Below are positions 11,275 through 22,420 of a DNA stretch of 64,000 nt, piece by piece. A program made the position numbers and the translations under genes. Every line of letters starts with the position of its first letter. The stretch's first letter is position 1. Below the pieces are notes generated by a model. The model saw only the letters and a program-made list of their open reading frames with translations, did no database searches and was not told where the DNA came from. This DNA comes from Streptomyces venezuelae (GTDB lineage Bacteria > Actinomycetota > Actinomycetes > Streptomycetales > Streptomycetaceae), in the NCBI RefSeq assembly GCF_008642335.1, contig NZ_CP029191.1:6572001-6636000 (forward strand), read 5' to 3'.

Positions 11275-14200
11275 ATGACTGGTCCGGTCGATGAGCAATG
11301 GCCCTTGACGGCAGCCCAGTCAGGGGTGTGGTTTTCTGCTTCCCTCGGGCCCGATTCCTCGGTCTACAACGTCGGTGAACGCGTAGAAATCCACGGACCG
11401 ATCGATCCGGAAATTCTCGGAAAGGCGTACGAGGCGGCTCTCGCGGAAGCCGACACTTTGCGGCTGGCCGTCGTGGAGGGACCGGAAGGACCGGTTCAGA
11501 TTTTCGACCGCGCCGACCCGGTGCCTGTTCGGCGACTCGATTTCGCCGGTCGGGAGGGGGCGGCAGCGGCGGCCGAAGCGTGGATCGCGTCGGACGTGCG
11601 GTCCGCGTTCGATCTCGCACAGGGACCGTTGTACGCGCCGGCGCTGCTCACCGTCGGACCGGACTTCCATATCCTCTACAGCCGTTACCACCACGTCGTC
11701 ATGGACGCCTGGAGTTCCGCGCTGATCACCCGGCGCACCGCCCGGCTCTACTCGGACGCGGTGGCGGGTCGGCCGGACAGCGGCACTCCGCTCTCCCCGT
11801 TCCGTGACCTGGTGGAACGTGAGGCGTCCTATCGGGGCTCGGAAGAGTACGAGGACGACCGGCGCTATTGGCTGAAACGGATGCGGGACGCACCCGACCC
11901 GGTCACGCTCTCCGGCCGCCCGTACCGCGCACCCCAGAACATTCTCCGCAGGCGGACCACGCTCGACGCGGGCGTTTCGGAGCGTTTGCGTTCCGCCGCC
12001 GCCGAATTGGGCGTCAGCCTTTCGGTATGGGCGGTGACAGCGACCTCCGCATACGTGAGCGCTGTCACCGGAGAAAGCGCCATAACCGTCGGACTTCCCC
12101 TTTCCGGCCGCCTCGACGAGATCGAGCGGAATACGCCGGGAATGACGGTCAACGTCGTTCCCCTGCACATCACGGTGCGCCCGGAGATTTCCCTGCAAAA
12201 GCTCGCGAGGAAAGTCTGGGCGCAGACGACGAGAGCGTCACGGCACAGCCGTTTCCGCATGGAAGATCTGCGCCGCGAACGCATGGGTGTGTCCGGGGAC
12301 AACCTTCCTTACGGCCCCGTGGTCAATGTCATGGCATTCGATTACGGAATCCTCTTCGACGGCCACCCCGCAAAGGCGAGCAGCCTCTCGCAGCGTCACA
12401 CGGACGACTTCTCCTTCGCCTTCTACGAAGGCGAGCACGAGGGCCCCATCGAGCTGTACTTCGACGCGAACGACCAGATGTACAGCCGGGCGGAAATGGA
12501 CGCCCATGTCGAGCGTTTCCTGCTTTTCCTGGAACGCATGGCGGAAACTCTCCCGGACCGGCCGATCGGCTCGATCAGCCTCCTCGGCGCCGGTGAGCGC
12601 GAGCGCGTCCTGGAGGTGTGGGGCAGCGGTCGCGCGGCGCAGGTGCCGGACGTCACGGCGTCGGCCGCGTTCGAGGCACAGGTCGCGCGGACACCGGACG
12701 CCGCGGCGCTGGTGTCGGCGGACGGCGGCACGGTGTACTCGTACGCCGAACTGAACGCCCATGCGAACCGTGTCGCGCGCCTTCTGGTGGAACAGGGCGT
12801 AGGCCCCGAGCAGTTGGTGGCTCTCGCGCTGCCGCGGTCCCCCGATCTGATCGTGGGCGCGCTGGCCGTGCTCAAGGCGGGCGCGGCCTACTTGCCGCTG
12901 GACGTGGAGTATCCGGCGGAGCGGCTTCGCTTCATGGTCGGAGACGCCCGCCCGAGCGTGCTGCTCGTGAACTCCGACGCGGTCCCTGCCGGGTTGGCCG
13001 ACGACGGCTCCGTGCTCTCCTTGAGCGATCCGGTGGTTGTGGAGCGGCTGGCGGCTATGCCGGTGGCTTCAGCCACAGATCTGACGGACGCGGACCGTCT
13101 GGCGCCGTTGGACGCGGATCATCCCGCGTATGTCGTCTATACGTCGGGTTCGACCGGTACCCCTAAGGGTGTGGTGGCGCAGCATGCGGGGTTGGTGAAC
13201 CTTGCGCTTGCGCAGAGCGCTCTGTGGGGGATCGGCGCGGGCAGCCGCGTGTTGCAGTTCGCGTCGCCGAGTTTCGATGCGGCCGCGTCGGAGGTGTTCA
13301 CGGCGTTGCTGACGGGGGGCGCCCTGGTGGTGGCGGACGCCGATCGGCTCATGCCCGGGGACTCGCTGTCGTCCACCTTCGTCGAGGCGGGCGTTACTCA
13401 TTGCACGCTTCCGCCGTCCGCGCTGGGCGTTCTGGATCCGGCGAAGGTGCCGGGTGCGTTGACGTTGGTCGTGGCGGGTGAGGCCTGCGATCCGGGTGCG
13501 GTGGGGCGTTGGTCTGTTGGGCGGCGGATGTTCAATGCGTACGGGCCGTCGGAGGCGACGGTGTGTGCGACGGTGAGTGATCCGTTGGCGGGGGCGGTGG
13601 TGCCGCCGATTGGCGGGCCGATCGCGAACGTACGGACGTATGTGCTGGATGCGGGGCTGGCGCCGGTGCCGCCCGGGGTGCCGGGTGAGTTGTACGTGGC
13701 CGGGGCGGGTGTCGCGCGTGGGTATCTGAACCGGCCGGGGCTGACCGGGGAGCGGTTCGTCGCCGACCCCTTCGGGCCCGCCGGATCACGGATGTATCGC
13801 ACGGGCGACCTGGCGGCCTGGAACGACGACGGTTCCCTGCGTTTTCTGGGGCGTACGGATGACCAGGTGAAACTGCGCGGTTTCCGTATCGAACTGGGGG
13901 AGGTCGAGGCGGCGTTGGACGCCGCCCCCGGTGTCGCGAGTGCCGCGGCGGTCATCCGCGAGGACCGCCCCGGCGACCGCCGTCTCGTCGGCTATGTCGT
14001 CCCCGACGGGGCTCATGGCGCTGACGGCGTCGTTGGCGTCGACGTCGATCAGGTGAAGAAGGCGGTTGCCGCGCGGCTGCCCGACTTCATGGTCCCCGCG
14101 GCCGTCGTCGCCATCGACGCACTGCCCCTTACACCGAGCGGAAAGGTGGACCGCAAGGCGCTGCCCGCCCCCGACTACATCGGTACGGGGACGTCGTCGT

Positions 14201-17200
14201 CGCGGGCGCCCCGCGACGCACGCGAGGAAATCCTGGCCGCACTCTTCGCGGACGTCCTCGGCGTCGGCCGAGTCGGAGTGGAGGACAGCTTCTTCGAGCT
14301 CGGCGGGCATTCGCTGCTTGCCATGCGCCTCCTCGGTCGCATACGCGCCGTCATGGGCGTGGACCTGGCGATCCGTGACCTGTTCGCGGCGCCGACGATC
14401 TCCGCCCTGGCCCGCACGGTCGACGCGACGACGCACCCGGTGGACCGACCGGCCCTGGCCCCGGCCACGCGCCCCGACCGCATGCCGTTGTCGTTCGCGC
14501 AGCGCAGGCTGTGGTTCCTGTACCGCCTTGAGGGGCCCAGCGCGACGTACAACGTGCCCATGGTGCTGCGCCTGTCCGGCGCCCTGGACGTCGATGCTCT
14601 GCGCGCCGCGCTGAACGACGTGGTGGCGCGGCACGAGGCGCTGCGCACCGTCTTCCCGGAGGTGGACGGGCAGCCGTACCAGGACATCCGGCCGGCCGCC
14701 GACGCGCGGACGCCGATGGATGTAGGGGCGGTCACCGAGGCGGAGCTGTCCGGCGCCGTGGAACGGGCGGTCCGCCGGCCCATCGACCTCGCGACCGAAC
14801 TGCCGCTGCACGTCTCGCTGTTCACCGTCACGGACGCCGTCGACGAGCACGTGCTCGTTCTGGTTCTCCACCACATCGCCGGAGACGGCTGGTCGATGAG
14901 TCCCCTGGCCGGCGACCTCGGCGCGGCCTACGCCGCGCGGTGTGCGGGACGGGTGCCGACGTGGGCACCTCTGCCGGTCCAGTACGCCGACTACACCCTG
15001 TGGCAGCGCCAAGTGCTCGGGGACGAGAGCGACCCGTCGAGTGTGTTGACCGCTCAACTGGGCTACTGGAAGCAGGCGTTGGCCGGGCTGCCGGAACGCC
15101 TGGAGCTCCCCACCGACCACCCGTACCCCGAACAGGCCGGGTACGAGGGCGCGACCGTGCCCGTGTCGGTGGACGCCGATGTCCACCGGGCACTGGTCGA
15201 ACTCGCGCGGTCACGGCAGACGACCGTGTTCATGGTGCTGCAGTCCGCGCTGGCCGTGCTGCTGCACCGGCTCGGCGCGGGCACGGACATCCCCCTGGGG
15301 ACGCCGGTGGCGGGCCGCGGCGAGGAAGAGCTCGACGACCTGGTCGGCTTCTTCGTGAACACGCTCGTGCTGCGCACCGACCTGTCCGGCGACCCCACCT
15401 TCACCGAACTCCTCGACCGGGTCTGCGCGACGAACCTGGGTGCCTACGCTCACCAGGACGTGCCCTTCGAGGGCCTGGTGGAGGCCCTGAACCCGAACCG
15501 GTCCCTCGCCCACCACCCGCTCTTCCAGGTCATGCTGGCCTTCAACAACGTGCCGCGCACGACGCCGGACCTCGTCGGGGTCGAGGTGACGCCCCGGACC
15601 GTGCGCGTCCAGGCCGCCCGGATGGACCTGTCCGTCAGCCTCGCCGAACAGCACGATGCCGACGGAGTCGCCGACGGGATCAGCGGTGTGATCTCGTACC
15701 GCACCGACCTGTTCGAGCACGGCACGGTCACCGCGATGGCCGAGCGGCTCGTCCGCGTGCTCGCGAGCGTCGCCATCGACGCGGAGCGGCGTGTGGGCTC
15801 GATCGAGGTGCTGTCGGGCGAGGAGCGGCACCGGCTCCTGGAGGGGCGGAACGACACGGCGGTGCCGGTGCCCCGCGCCACCGTGCCGGAACTCGTCGAG
15901 GCCCGGGCGCAGGCCGCGCCGGACGCGGTCGCCTTGATCGCCGGCGGAGCCGGTAGTGCTGACAGCGGCAGCCTCACGTACGGCGAACTCAACACCCCCG
16001 CCAACCGGTTGGCGCACCATCTGATCGGGCAGGGCGTCGGCCCCGAGCACATCGTCGCCCTCGCCCTGCCCCGCTCGCCGGAACTGATCACCGCTCTCGT
16101 CGCGGTGCTGAAGACCGGCGCCGCCTACCTGCCCATCGACACGGCCTACCCGCCCGACCGCGTCCGCTTCATGCTGGAGGACTCCCGTCCCGCCCTCGTC
16201 CTGACCCGCACCACCACCAGCGCGCTGTGGCCCGAGGACACCCGTACGGTCTTCCTCGACGACCCCGCCCTCCAGGATCGGTTGTCCATCCGGCCGGGCA
16301 CCGACCCGACGGACGCGGACCGTCTGGCCCCACTGGATCCCGATCATCCCGCGTATGTCGTCTATACGTCGGGTTCGACCGGTACCCCTAAGGGTGTGGT
16401 GGCGCAGCATGCGGGGTTGGTGAACCTTGCGCTTGCGCAGAGCGCTCTGTGGGGCATCGGCGCGGGCAGTCGTGTGTTGCAGTTCGCGTCGCCGAGTTTC
16501 GATGCGGCCGCGTCGGAGGTGTTCACGGCGCTGCTGACGGGGGGCGCGCTGGTGGTGTCGGAGGCCGATCGGCTCATGCCTGGGGACGCGCTGTCGTCCA
16601 CCTTCGTCGGGGCGGGCGTCACCCACTGCACGCTCCCTCCCTCCGCGCTGGGCGTCCTGGATCCGGCGAAGGTGCCGACCGCGATGACGTTGGTCGTGGC
16701 AGGCGAGGCCTGTGACCCGGGCACCGTGGGGCGTTGGTCCGCGGGGCGGCGGATGTTCAATGCGTACGGGCCGTCGGAGGCGACGGTGTGTGCGACGGTG
16801 AGTGATCCGTTGGCGGGGGCCGGGGTGCCGCCCATTGGCGGGCCGATCGCGAACGTACGGACGTATGTGCTGGATGCGGGGCTGGCGCCGGTGCCGCCCG
16901 GGGTGCCGGGTGAGTTGTACGTGGCCGGGGCCGGTGTCGCACGCGGTTACCTGAACCGACCGGTGCTGACCGCGGAACGGTTCGTCGCCGACCCCTACGG
17001 GCCCGCCGGATCACGGATGTACCGCACGGGCGACCTGGCGGCCTGGAACGACGACGGCACCCTTCGCTACCTAGGACGCACCGACGACCAGGTCAAACTG
17101 CGCGGCTTCCGCATCGAGCTCGGCGAGGTCGAGGCGGCACTGTCCGCCGGCCCCGGCGTCACCGCCGCCGCTGCCGTCATCCGCGAGGACCGCCCCGGCG

Positions 17201-19209
17201 ACCGCCGTCTCGTCGGCTACGTCATCGCCGAAGGCGCTGATGGCGCTGACGGCGCCGTGGGCATCGACATCGACCAGGTCAAGAAGACCGTCGCCGTGCG
17301 GCTGCCCGACCACATGGTCCCCGCAGCCGTCGTCGCCATCGACGCACTGCCCCTTACACCGAACGGAAAGGTGGACCGCAAGGCGCTGCCCGCTCCCGAC
17401 TACGCGCCCACCACCCGTACCCGCGCCCCGGGCACCCCGCAGGAGAAGGCCCTGACCGACCTCTTCGCGGACGTCCTGGGGCTCGACCCCGACCGGGTCG
17501 GCGTCGACGACAGCTTCTTCGCGCTCGGCGGCGACAGCATCAGCTCCATCGTCCTGGTCAGCCGCGCCCGCGAACACGGGCTCGACCTGTCGCCGCGTGA
17601 CGTCTTCCGGCACCAGACGGCGCGCCAACTCGCGCATACGACGCGCAGGTTGGCGGGCGCAGGACACGCTCCGGAGGGCGACGACGGAACCGGCACCGTA
17701 CCGTTGACGCCCATCATGCGGTGGCTCGTCGAGCCGGAGCACACGTACGAGGAGTTCTTCCAGGCGCGGCTCGTCCAGGTCCCGGCAGATGTCGGACATG
17801 AGCAGCTCGTCGAGGTGCTTCAGGCCCTCGTCGACCGTCACGACCTGCTGCGGGCACGTCTGACGCGCGAGGGAGACATCGGCGACGGCGACTTGGTCCT
17901 GTCCGTCCCCCCGGCACGGAGCCCCCACGCGCTCACCGCCGACTCGGCCCTTACGCGGGTGGACTGCGCCGACGTGACGGACAGCGAGCGCGAGCGGCTG
18001 CTCGCCGAGCACGCCACGCTCGCGCGGGGCCGTCTGGCGCCGCGCGATGGGGTCATGCTCCAGGCCGTCTGGTTCGACCACGGACCTGAGGTGCCGGGCC
18101 GTCTGCTCCTGACGGTCCACCACCTGGTCGTCGACGGGGTCTCCTGGCGCATCCTGCTGCCCGACCTGGCCGCCGCGGGCGCGGCGGTGCTCGACGGTCG
18201 TACACCGGACCTCGCCCCCGTTCCCACCTCCTTCAAGCGCTGGGCGGAGCAGCTCCACGTGCTGGCGGCCGAACCGCGCACCACGGATGCCCTGGGGCAC
18301 TGGACGGAGAGTCTGACCGGGTCCGAACCCGTCCTCGGCCGTCGTCCGCCGAGCCCGGACGAGGACACCGCGGCACGGCTCGACACGTTGCGCGTGACGG
18401 TTCCGGCGGACTTGTCGGAGGCGCTGCTCACCCGGGTGCCCGACACGCTGCACGCGGGTGTCGAGGACGTGCTGGTGACGGCGTTCGTGCTGGCGGTGAA
18501 CCAGTGGCGGACCGCGTACGGCGTGCCGGGCGGCGCGTCCAGCGCGACGTCTCTCCTGGTCGACGTCGAGGGGCACGGGCGGGAGGACCTGTTCCCGGGC
18601 GCCGACACGTCACGGACGGTGGGCTGGTTCACGGCGGTCGCGCCGGTGCGGCTCGATCCCGGCAGGGTGTCCTGGGGCGAGGTCCGGCGCGGCGGCCCGG
18701 CCGCCGGGCGGGTCCTGCAGCGCGTCAAGGAGCAGCTGAGTGCCGCGTCGGAGCAGCGCATCGCGTACGGCCTGCTCCGCCACCTCAACCCGGAGACCGC
18801 GCCGGGCCTCGCCGCGCTTCCCGGCGCGCAGGTGGCGTTCAACTACTTCGGGCGGACCGGCCGGAACCGGTCGAACCCCGAGGGCGACTGGCTGCAGGTG
18901 GACGGGTTTACGCCCACGGGCGGCCTCGACCCCCGGATGCGTCTGACGCACGCGCTGATGGTCAACGCGGCCGCGACGGAGGGTCCGTCGGGGCCGGAAC
19001 TGTCCGCGACCTGGTCGTGGCCGCGCGACGTGCTGACGCGCGGGGACGTGGCACAGCTCGGCGAGGGCTGGGTCACCCACCTCAAGGCGCTGGCCGCCCA
19101 CGCGGACGGGCCCGACGCCGTCGGCCGGACGCCGTCGGACCTGTCCCTCGTCAACCTCAGCCAGAGCCAGATCAGCCGACTTGAGAAGAAGTGGCGCGGC
19201 AGGCGGTGA
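11275..19209 (+). CDS. Two-module NRPS with starter C and epimerase, C-A-T-C-A-T-E
   Basis: A 2644-residue synthetase starting at an ATG. Domains: C1 8-445, A1 470-965, T1 (Ser1013), C2 1070-1515 (HHIAGDG 1199-1205), A2 1545-2040, T2 (Ser2088 in LGGDSIS, the form usual before an epimerase), E 2140-2620 (HHLVVDG 2282-2288). C1 resembles the EntF condensation domain (opening AAQSGVW, later [11 protein letters not shown]), a type that takes an acyl group from a separate carrier protein. Its active-site motif reads HHVVMDA rather than HHxxxDG. Both A domains give the pocket DASTVAAVCK, which I recall as a tyrosine/beta-hydroxytyrosine code. The product should be acyl-aromatic-D-aromatic passed to the divergent NRPS. 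The two A-domain cores are almost identical in DNA. Confidence 0.94.
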   Translation: MTGPVDEQWPLTAAQSGVWFSASLGPDSSVYNVGERVEIHGPIDPEILGKAYEAALAEADTLRLAVVEGPEGPVQIFDRADPVPVRRLDFAGREGAAAAAEAWIASDVRSAFDLAQGPLYAPALLTVGPDFHILYSRYHHVVMDAWSSALITRRTARLYSDAVAGRPDSGTPLSPFRDLVEREASYRGSEEYEDDRRYWLKRMRDAPDPVTLSGRPYRAPQNILRRRTTLDAGVSERLRSAAAELGVSLSVWAVTATSAYVSAVTGESAITVGLPLSGRLDEIERNTPGMTVNVVPLHITVRPEISLQKLARKVWAQTTRASRHSRFRMEDLRRERMGVSGDNLPYGPVVNVMAFDYGILFDGHPAKASSLSQRHTDDFSFAFYEGEHEGPIELYFDANDQMYSRAEMDAHVERFLLFLERMAETLPDRPIGSISLLGAGERERVLEVWGSGRAAQVPDVTASAAFEAQVARTPDAAALVSADGGTVYSYAELNAHANRVARLLVEQGVGPEQLVALALPRSPDLIVGALAVLKAGAAYLPLDVEYPAERLRFMVGDARPSVLLVNSDAVPAGLADDGSVLSLSDPVVVERLAAMPVASATDLTDADRLAPLDADHPAYVVYTSGSTGTPKGVVAQHAGLVNLALAQSALWGIGAGSRVLQFASPSFDAAASEVFTALLTGGALVVADADRLMPGDSLSSTFVEAGVTHCTLPPSALGVLDPAKVPGALTLVVAGEACDPGAVGRWSVGRRMFNAYGPSEATVCATVSDPLAGAVVPPIGGPIANVRTYVLDAGLAPVPPGVPGELYVAGAGVARGYLNRPGLTGERFVADPFGPAGSRMYRTGDLAAWNDDGSLRFLGRTDDQVKLRGFRIELGEVEAALDAAPGVASAAAVIREDRPGDRRLVGYVVPDGAHGADGVVGVDVDQVKKAVAARLPDFMVPAAVVAIDALPLTPSGKVDRKALPAPDYIGTGTSSSRAPRDAREEILAALFADVLGVGRVGVEDSFFELGGHSLLAMRLLGRIRAVMGVDLAIRDLFAAPTISALARTVDATTHPVDRPALAPATRPDRMPLSFAQRRLWFLYRLEGPSATYNVPMVLRLSGALDVDALRAALNDVVARHEALRTVFPEVDGQPYQDIRPAADARTPMDVGAVTEAELSGAVERAVRRPIDLATELPLHVSLFTVTDAVDEHVLVLVLHHIAGDGWSMSPLAGDLGAAYAARCAGRVPTWAPLPVQYADYTLWQRQVLGDESDPSSVLTAQLGYWKQALAGLPERLELPTDHPYPEQAGYEGATVPVSVDADVHRALVELARSRQTTVFMVLQSALAVLLHRLGAGTDIPLGTPVAGRGEEELDDLVGFFVNTLVLRTDLSGDPTFTELLDRVCATNLGAYAHQDVPFEGLVEALNPNRSLAHHPLFQVMLAFNNVPRTTPDLVGVEVTPRTVRVQAARMDLSVSLAEQHDADGVADGISGVISYRTDLFEHGTVTAMAERLVRVLASVAIDAERRVGSIEVLSGEERHRLLEGRNDTAVPVPRATVPELVEARAQAAPDAVALIAGGAGSADSGSLTYGELNTPANRLAHHLIGQGVGPEHIVALALPRSPELITALVAVLKTGAAYLPIDTAYPPDRVRFMLEDSRPALVLTRTTTSALWPEDTRTVFLDDPALQDRLSIRPGTDPTDADRLAPLDPDHPAYVVYTSGSTGTPKGVVAQHAGLVNLALAQSALWGIGAGSRVLQFASPSFDAAASEVFTALLTGGALVVSEADRLMPGDALSSTFVGAGVTHCTLPPSALGVLDPAKVPTAMTLVVAGEACDPGTVGRWSAGRRMFNAYGPSEATVCATVSDPLAGAGVPPIGGPIANVRTYVLDAGLAPVPPGVPGELYVAGAGVARGYLNRPVLTAERFVADPYGPAGSRMYRTGDLAAWNDDGTLRYLGRTDDQVKLRGFRIELGEVEAALSAGPGVTAAAAVIREDRPGDRRLVGYVIAEGADGADGAVGIDIDQVKKTVAVRLPDHMVPAAVVAIDALPLTPNGKVDRKALPAPDYAPTTRTRAPGTPQEKALTDLFADVLGLDPDRVGVDDSFFALGGDSISSIVLVSRAREHGLDLSPRDVFRHQTARQLAHTTRRLAGAGHAPEGDDGTGTVPLTPIMRWLVEPEHTYEEFFQARLVQVPADVGHEQLVEVLQALVDRHDLLRARLTREGDIGDGDLVLSVPPARSPHALTADSALTRVDCADVTDSERERLLAEHATLARGRLAPRDGVMLQAVWFDHGPEVPGRLLLTVHHLVVDGVSWRILLPDLAAAGAAVLDGRTPDLAPVPTSFKRWAEQLHVLAAEPRTTDALGHWTESLTGSEPVLGRRPPSPDEDTAARLDTLRVTVPADLSEALLTRVPDTLHAGVEDVLVTAFVLAVNQWRTAYGVPGGASSATSLLVDVEGHGREDLFPGADTSRTVGWFTAVAPVRLDPGRVSWGEVRRGGPAAGRVLQRVKEQLSAASEQRIAYGLLRHLNPETAPGLAALPGAQVAFNYFGRTGRNRSNPEGDWLQVDGFTPTGGLDPRMRLTHALMVNAAATEGPSGPELSATWSWPRDVLTRGDVAQLGEGWVTHLKALAAHADGPDAVGRTPSDLSLVNLSQSQISRLEKKWRGRR

Positions 19210-19274
19210 CGCCACGCGCGTCGACGCCACGCCACCGCCCCGTAAGAACATGTGAGTTGGAGTGTGATGTTGCA

Positions 19275-19529
19275 GTGACTGCCGTCTACGAGGACGCAGC
19301 CGTCCGGTCCCGCGTGCTCGACTTCCTGTCGCGGTACGTGGACGACCCCGCCGAGCTGGAGGGCATCCAGCTGATCACCGGCGGGGTGCTCAGCTCGCTG
19401 GCGACCGTCGCGCTCGTCAGCCACCTGGAGAAGGAGTTCGGCGTCGACATCGACGACGACGACCTGGAGATCGAGAACTTCGACACGCTGGACAGCATCG
19501 TCGGGTTCGTGCAGGGGAAACAGGCATGA
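19275..19529 (+). CDS. Free-standing acyl carrier protein
   Basis: An 84-residue, acidic carrier protein of the type found with FkbH-like enzymes. The likely phosphopantetheine site is Ser41 in VLSSLATVAL, followed by HLEKEFGVDI, the usual helix after the DSL-type site. I chose the GTG start at 19275, about 12 bases after GGAG; a longer frame begins inside the NRPS and adds only Pro/Arg-rich residues. Its stop overlaps the next ATG (ATGA), so translation is coupled to the acyl-CoA-dehydrogenase-like gene. It is expected to carry a glyceryl group loaded by the FkbH-like protein and to hand the finished acyl group to the starter C domain of the preceding NRPS. Confidence 0.88.
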   Translation: MTAVYEDAAVRSRVLDFLSRYVDDPAELEGIQLITGGVLSSLATVALVSHLEKEFGVDIDDDDLEIENFDTLDSIVGFVQGKQA

Positions 19530-20719
19530 GCGGACCGCCGACGGCCACGGGCGAGCTGGGGCGCCTGCTGCTGCCGCTGGCCGACGAGATCGAGGCGGCG
19601 AAGACGGTCCCCGCGCACGTCTTCGAGGCGGTCGCCGCGTCCGGCGCGCTGGCCGCGATGGTGCCCGAGGCGTACGGGGGACGGCCGCTCGGCCATCTCG
19701 AGTACGGCGAGCTGAACCGGGCGGTGGCCCGTACGTCGGCGTCGCTGCAGAGCCTGCTGACCGTGCACGGAATGGTGTGCGCGAGCCTGAGCCGCTGGGG
19801 ATCGCAGGGCCTGCGGCAGCGTCTGCTGCCGCGCCTCGCTTCCGGGGAGCTGGTCGGGGCGTTCGGCCTCACCGAGGACGGCGCGGGCAGCGACGCGCAG
19901 GCGGTCGGGACGACGGCGACACCGGAGGAGCCCTCGACGACGGCGCCGAAGGGCGCCGACACCACCGAAACCGTCTGGCGGCTGGACGGCACGAAGCGCT
20001 GGCTGTCCTTCGGGCAGCTCGCCCACTGCTTCCTGGTCTTCGCCAAGCACGGCGACCGCAGCGTGGCCTTCCTCGTCCAGCGGGACGACCCGGGCGTCAC
20101 GGTCGTCCCGAGCCGGCCCACCAGCGGCTTCCGCAGCGCCATGCTCGCCGACCTCCACCTGGAGGACTGCCGCGTGCCCGCCGACCGCATGGTGGGCAGG
20201 CCCGGCTTCGGCGTGTCCCAAGTGGCGGGCGGCGCCCTGTCGTTGGGGCGGCTCTGCGTGGCGTACGGTTCACTCGGCCTCGCCGAGGCGTGCTGCGACG
20301 CGATCCTCGCCCACACCAGCAGCCGCAAGCAGTTCGGCGGGCGCCTCATCGACCTGCAGCTCGTCCGCGGTCTGATCAGCGACGCCGTGCTGGACACCGA
20401 GGCGGCGCTGCTCCTGTGCGAGCAGGCGGCCCGGGCCATGGACACCCAGGACGACTGGCTGATCCAGCACGTCCTCACCGCCAAGCTGGCCGCGTCCCGC
20501 GCCGCGGACCGCGCGTCGGCCGCCGCGGCCCAACTGCACGGCGCCGCGGGCATGGTGGAGGGCGGGCCCGTCGACCGCTGGGTGCGGGACGCGCGGGTGA
20601 TGCAGATCATCGAGGGCAGCACGCAGCTGCTCCAGGACCTTCTGGCCGACGAGAGCCTGCAACGCTTCCGGGTACGCAGGCGCCACCCGCAATATCCGTT
20701 CGAAGCAGGCAGGAGCTGA
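19526..20719 (+). CDS. FkbI-type acyl-ACP dehydrogenase
   Basis: A 397-residue flavoprotein of the acyl-CoA dehydrogenase superfamily. Family features seen are GLTEDGAGSDA around 114-124 (substrate/FAD region), SSRKQFGGRL near 265-274, and IIEGSTQLLQ with Glu363 at the catalytic-base position. Homologues in methoxymalonyl-, hydroxymalonyl- and aminomalonyl-ACP routes (FkbI, ZmaE/ZmaI) oxidise carrier-bound C3 units. Here the usual partner, an FkbK-type 3-hydroxyacyl dehydrogenase, is missing, as is an O-methyltransferase. The enzyme may therefore act directly on glyceryl-ACP, giving a dihydroxyacryloyl or semialdehyde thioester. That step is inference. It overlaps the ACP gene by four bases. 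Confidence 0.88.
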   Translation: MSGPPTATGELGRLLLPLADEIEAAKTVPAHVFEAVAASGALAAMVPEAYGGRPLGHLEYGELNRAVARTSASLQSLLTVHGMVCASLSRWGSQGLRQRLLPRLASGELVGAFGLTEDGAGSDAQAVGTTATPEEPSTTAPKGADTTETVWRLDGTKRWLSFGQLAHCFLVFAKHGDRSVAFLVQRDDPGVTVVPSRPTSGFRSAMLADLHLEDCRVPADRMVGRPGFGVSQVAGGALSLGRLCVAYGSLGLAEACCDAILAHTSSRKQFGGRLIDLQLVRGLISDAVLDTEAALLLCEQAARAMDTQDDWLIQHVLTAKLAASRAADRASAAAAQLHGAAGMVEGGPVDRWVRDARVMQIIEGSTQLLQDLLADESLQRFRVRRRHPQYPFEAGRS

Positions 20720-20720
20720 C

Positions 20721-21803
20721 GTGCCTAGTGAGCTGGTCAAGTGTGTCGTCTGGGACCTGGATGACACCGTGTGGGAGGGCATACTCTCCGAAGGCCCCGG
20801 GGTGAAGCTGCGCCCCGGCATCCGTGAGCTGATCGAGACGCTCGACGAGCGCGGCATCCTGCAGTCGATCGCCAGCAAGAACGACGAGAAGGCCGCCCTC
20901 GACGAGCTCGAACGGCTCGGCATCCGCGAATACTTCCTCGTCCCGCACGTCTCGTGGCAGCCGAAGTCGGCGCTGATCCAGAGCATCGCCGAGCGGCTCA
21001 ACATCGGCATCGACACGCTGATGTTCGTGGACGACTCCGCCTTCGAGCGCGCCGAGGTCGAGTTCGTGCACCCGCAGGTGCGGTGCGTGGACGCCGCCGA
21101 GACAGCGGACCTGCTGGACCGCCCCGAGCTGACGAGGCCGGTGACCGAGGACGGGCGCGCCCGCCGCATGCTCTACCTGCAGGCGGAGGAACGCAAGGCC
21201 TACGAGACGTCGTTCGCGGGGCCGCAGGTCGAGTTCCTCAGGTCGCTCGACATGCGGCTCACGATCGCGGTGGCCACACCCGAGGACCTGGAACGCGCCG
21301 CCGAACTCACGGAACGCACCCACCAGTTGAACACGACCGGCCTGACGTTCTCCAAGGCGGAGCTGCGCGAACTGATGGAGCGCCCCGACCAGACCCTCCT
21401 GGTCGCCCGCCTCACCGACCGCTTCGGAACGTACGGCACGATCGGTCTCACGCTGGTGGGCAGGACGCCCGACGAGTGGCGGATTCGCCTGTTCCTGATG
21501 TCCTGCCGCGTGATGGGCCGCAACGTCGGAGGCGCGATCCTGCGCTACCTGGCACAGTCGGCCGAGGCCGAACAGGTGCGCCTGACGGCGGACTTCAGGC
21601 CCACGGACGTCAACAAGGCGATGTACACGGTGTACCGCCTGGCAGGCTTCAAAAAGACCGCAGTCGAGGACCCGGGGGCGGAGGGCTCAGGGCACGACGC
21701 CTCCGTGAAGGTACTGAGAATGGCCACCGGCCTGCCACACACCTACCCCGACTACCTCACCCTGTCGCTGCCCGAGGACCACGCGTTGAGGAGTGCGCCG
21801 TGA
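20721..21803 (+). CDS. FkbH-like glyceryl-ACP synthase
   Basis: A 360-residue FkbH-family protein, the usual length for FkbH. The N-terminal half has the HAD nucleophile motif DLDDT (Asp12, Asp14), and the C-terminal half looks like the GNAT-type domain of this family. FkbH proteins take 1,3-bisphosphoglycerate, dephosphorylate it and load D-glycerate on a carrier protein. GTG start at 20721 with AGGAG six bases before. It follows the dehydrogenase gene by one base and overlaps the ARD-like gene by four (GTGA). This places 3-carbon glyceryl chemistry inside an NRPS cluster that has no polyketide synthase in the window. Confidence 0.92.
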   Translation: MPSELVKCVVWDLDDTVWEGILSEGPGVKLRPGIRELIETLDERGILQSIASKNDEKAALDELERLGIREYFLVPHVSWQPKSALIQSIAERLNIGIDTLMFVDDSAFERAEVEFVHPQVRCVDAAETADLLDRPELTRPVTEDGRARRMLYLQAEERKAYETSFAGPQVEFLRSLDMRLTIAVATPEDLERAAELTERTHQLNTTGLTFSKAELRELMERPDQTLLVARLTDRFGTYGTIGLTLVGRTPDEWRIRLFLMSCRVMGRNVGGAILRYLAQSAEAEQVRLTADFRPTDVNKAMYTVYRLAGFKKTAVEDPGAEGSGHDASVKVLRMATGLPHTYPDYLTLSLPEDHALRSAP

Positions 21804-22387
21804 CCCTGCTGATCACGTGGCCGGAGTCCGGCCCCGAAACCGTCGTACGCCGCACTGTCGACCCCGGTGAGATCGCCGCCGCGCTGGCCCCCGCGGGCGT
21901 GCGCTACGAACAGTGGCCGCTCCGCGACGGCCTCCCCGAGGACCCGGACCCCGAGATGGTGCTGAGCGCGTACCGGAGCGAGGTGGACGAGCTCGCAGCC
22001 ACCGAAGCCTTCAAGACCATCGACGTCGTGGGACTGCGCCCTCGGCGGGAACTGGGGTGGCGCCTGACCGCCAAGGCCGAGCGGAAGAAGTTCCTCAGCG
22101 AGCACACGCACGACGACGACGATGAGGTGCGGTTCTTCGTCGCGGGCGCCGGCGCGTTCTACCTGCACGTCGGACATGAGGTGCACGCCGTGCTGTGCGA
22201 GGCGGGGGACCTGCTGGGGGTGCCGCGGGGGACCAGGCACTGGTTCGACATGGGGGCCACACCGTCGTACACCGTCATTCGCTTCTTCCACGACGAGGAC
22301 GGCTGGATCGGCAACTTCACCGGCAGCGACATCGCCCTGAGGTTCCCCGACTTCGACGGGCTCATGGCGGCGCGCAAGCCCGGCTGA
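21800..22387 (+). CDS. Acireductone dioxygenase (ARD/MtnD)-like cupin
   Basis: A 195-residue cupin closely resembling acireductone dioxygenase. Visible signatures are EHTH (His102, His104), Glu109 in DEVRFFVAG, and GTRHWFDMG with His147; together these make the 3-His/1-Glu metal site. The spacing here is HxH-x4-E, one longer than the HxH-x3-E I recall for the Klebsiella enzyme. ARD normally cleaves the methionine-salvage acireductone with O2, giving formate and a keto acid (Fe form) or CO as well (Ni form). No other methionine-salvage gene is nearby, and the start codon overlaps the fkbH-like stop, so it most likely acts on the ACP-bound unit. GTG start at 21800 with GAGGAG upstream. It is the last gene of this operon. 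Confidence 0.88.
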   Translation: MTLLITWPESGPETVVRRTVDPGEIAAALAPAGVRYEQWPLRDGLPEDPDPEMVLSAYRSEVDELAATEAFKTIDVVGLRPRRELGWRLTAKAERKKFLSEHTHDDDDEVRFFVAGAGAFYLHVGHEVHAVLCEAGDLLGVPRGTRHWFDMGATPSYTVIRFFHDEDGWIGNFTGSDIALRFPDFDGLMAARKPG

Positions 22388-22420
22388 GCCCGGCGCCCCC
22401 GCGCCGACGCCCTGCCCCGG

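Noticed and set aside
21800..22387. Ordinary methionine-salvage mtnD
   Set aside because: No mtnA, mtnB, mtnC, mtnK or mtnN neighbour, and the gene is coupled to fkbH within the biosynthetic operon. It is still the fallback explanation if biochemistry fails.
19275..22387. Methoxymalonyl-ACP extender pathway
   Set aside because: FkbK-type dehydrogenase and FkbG methyltransferase are missing, and no polyketide synthase is present in the window.
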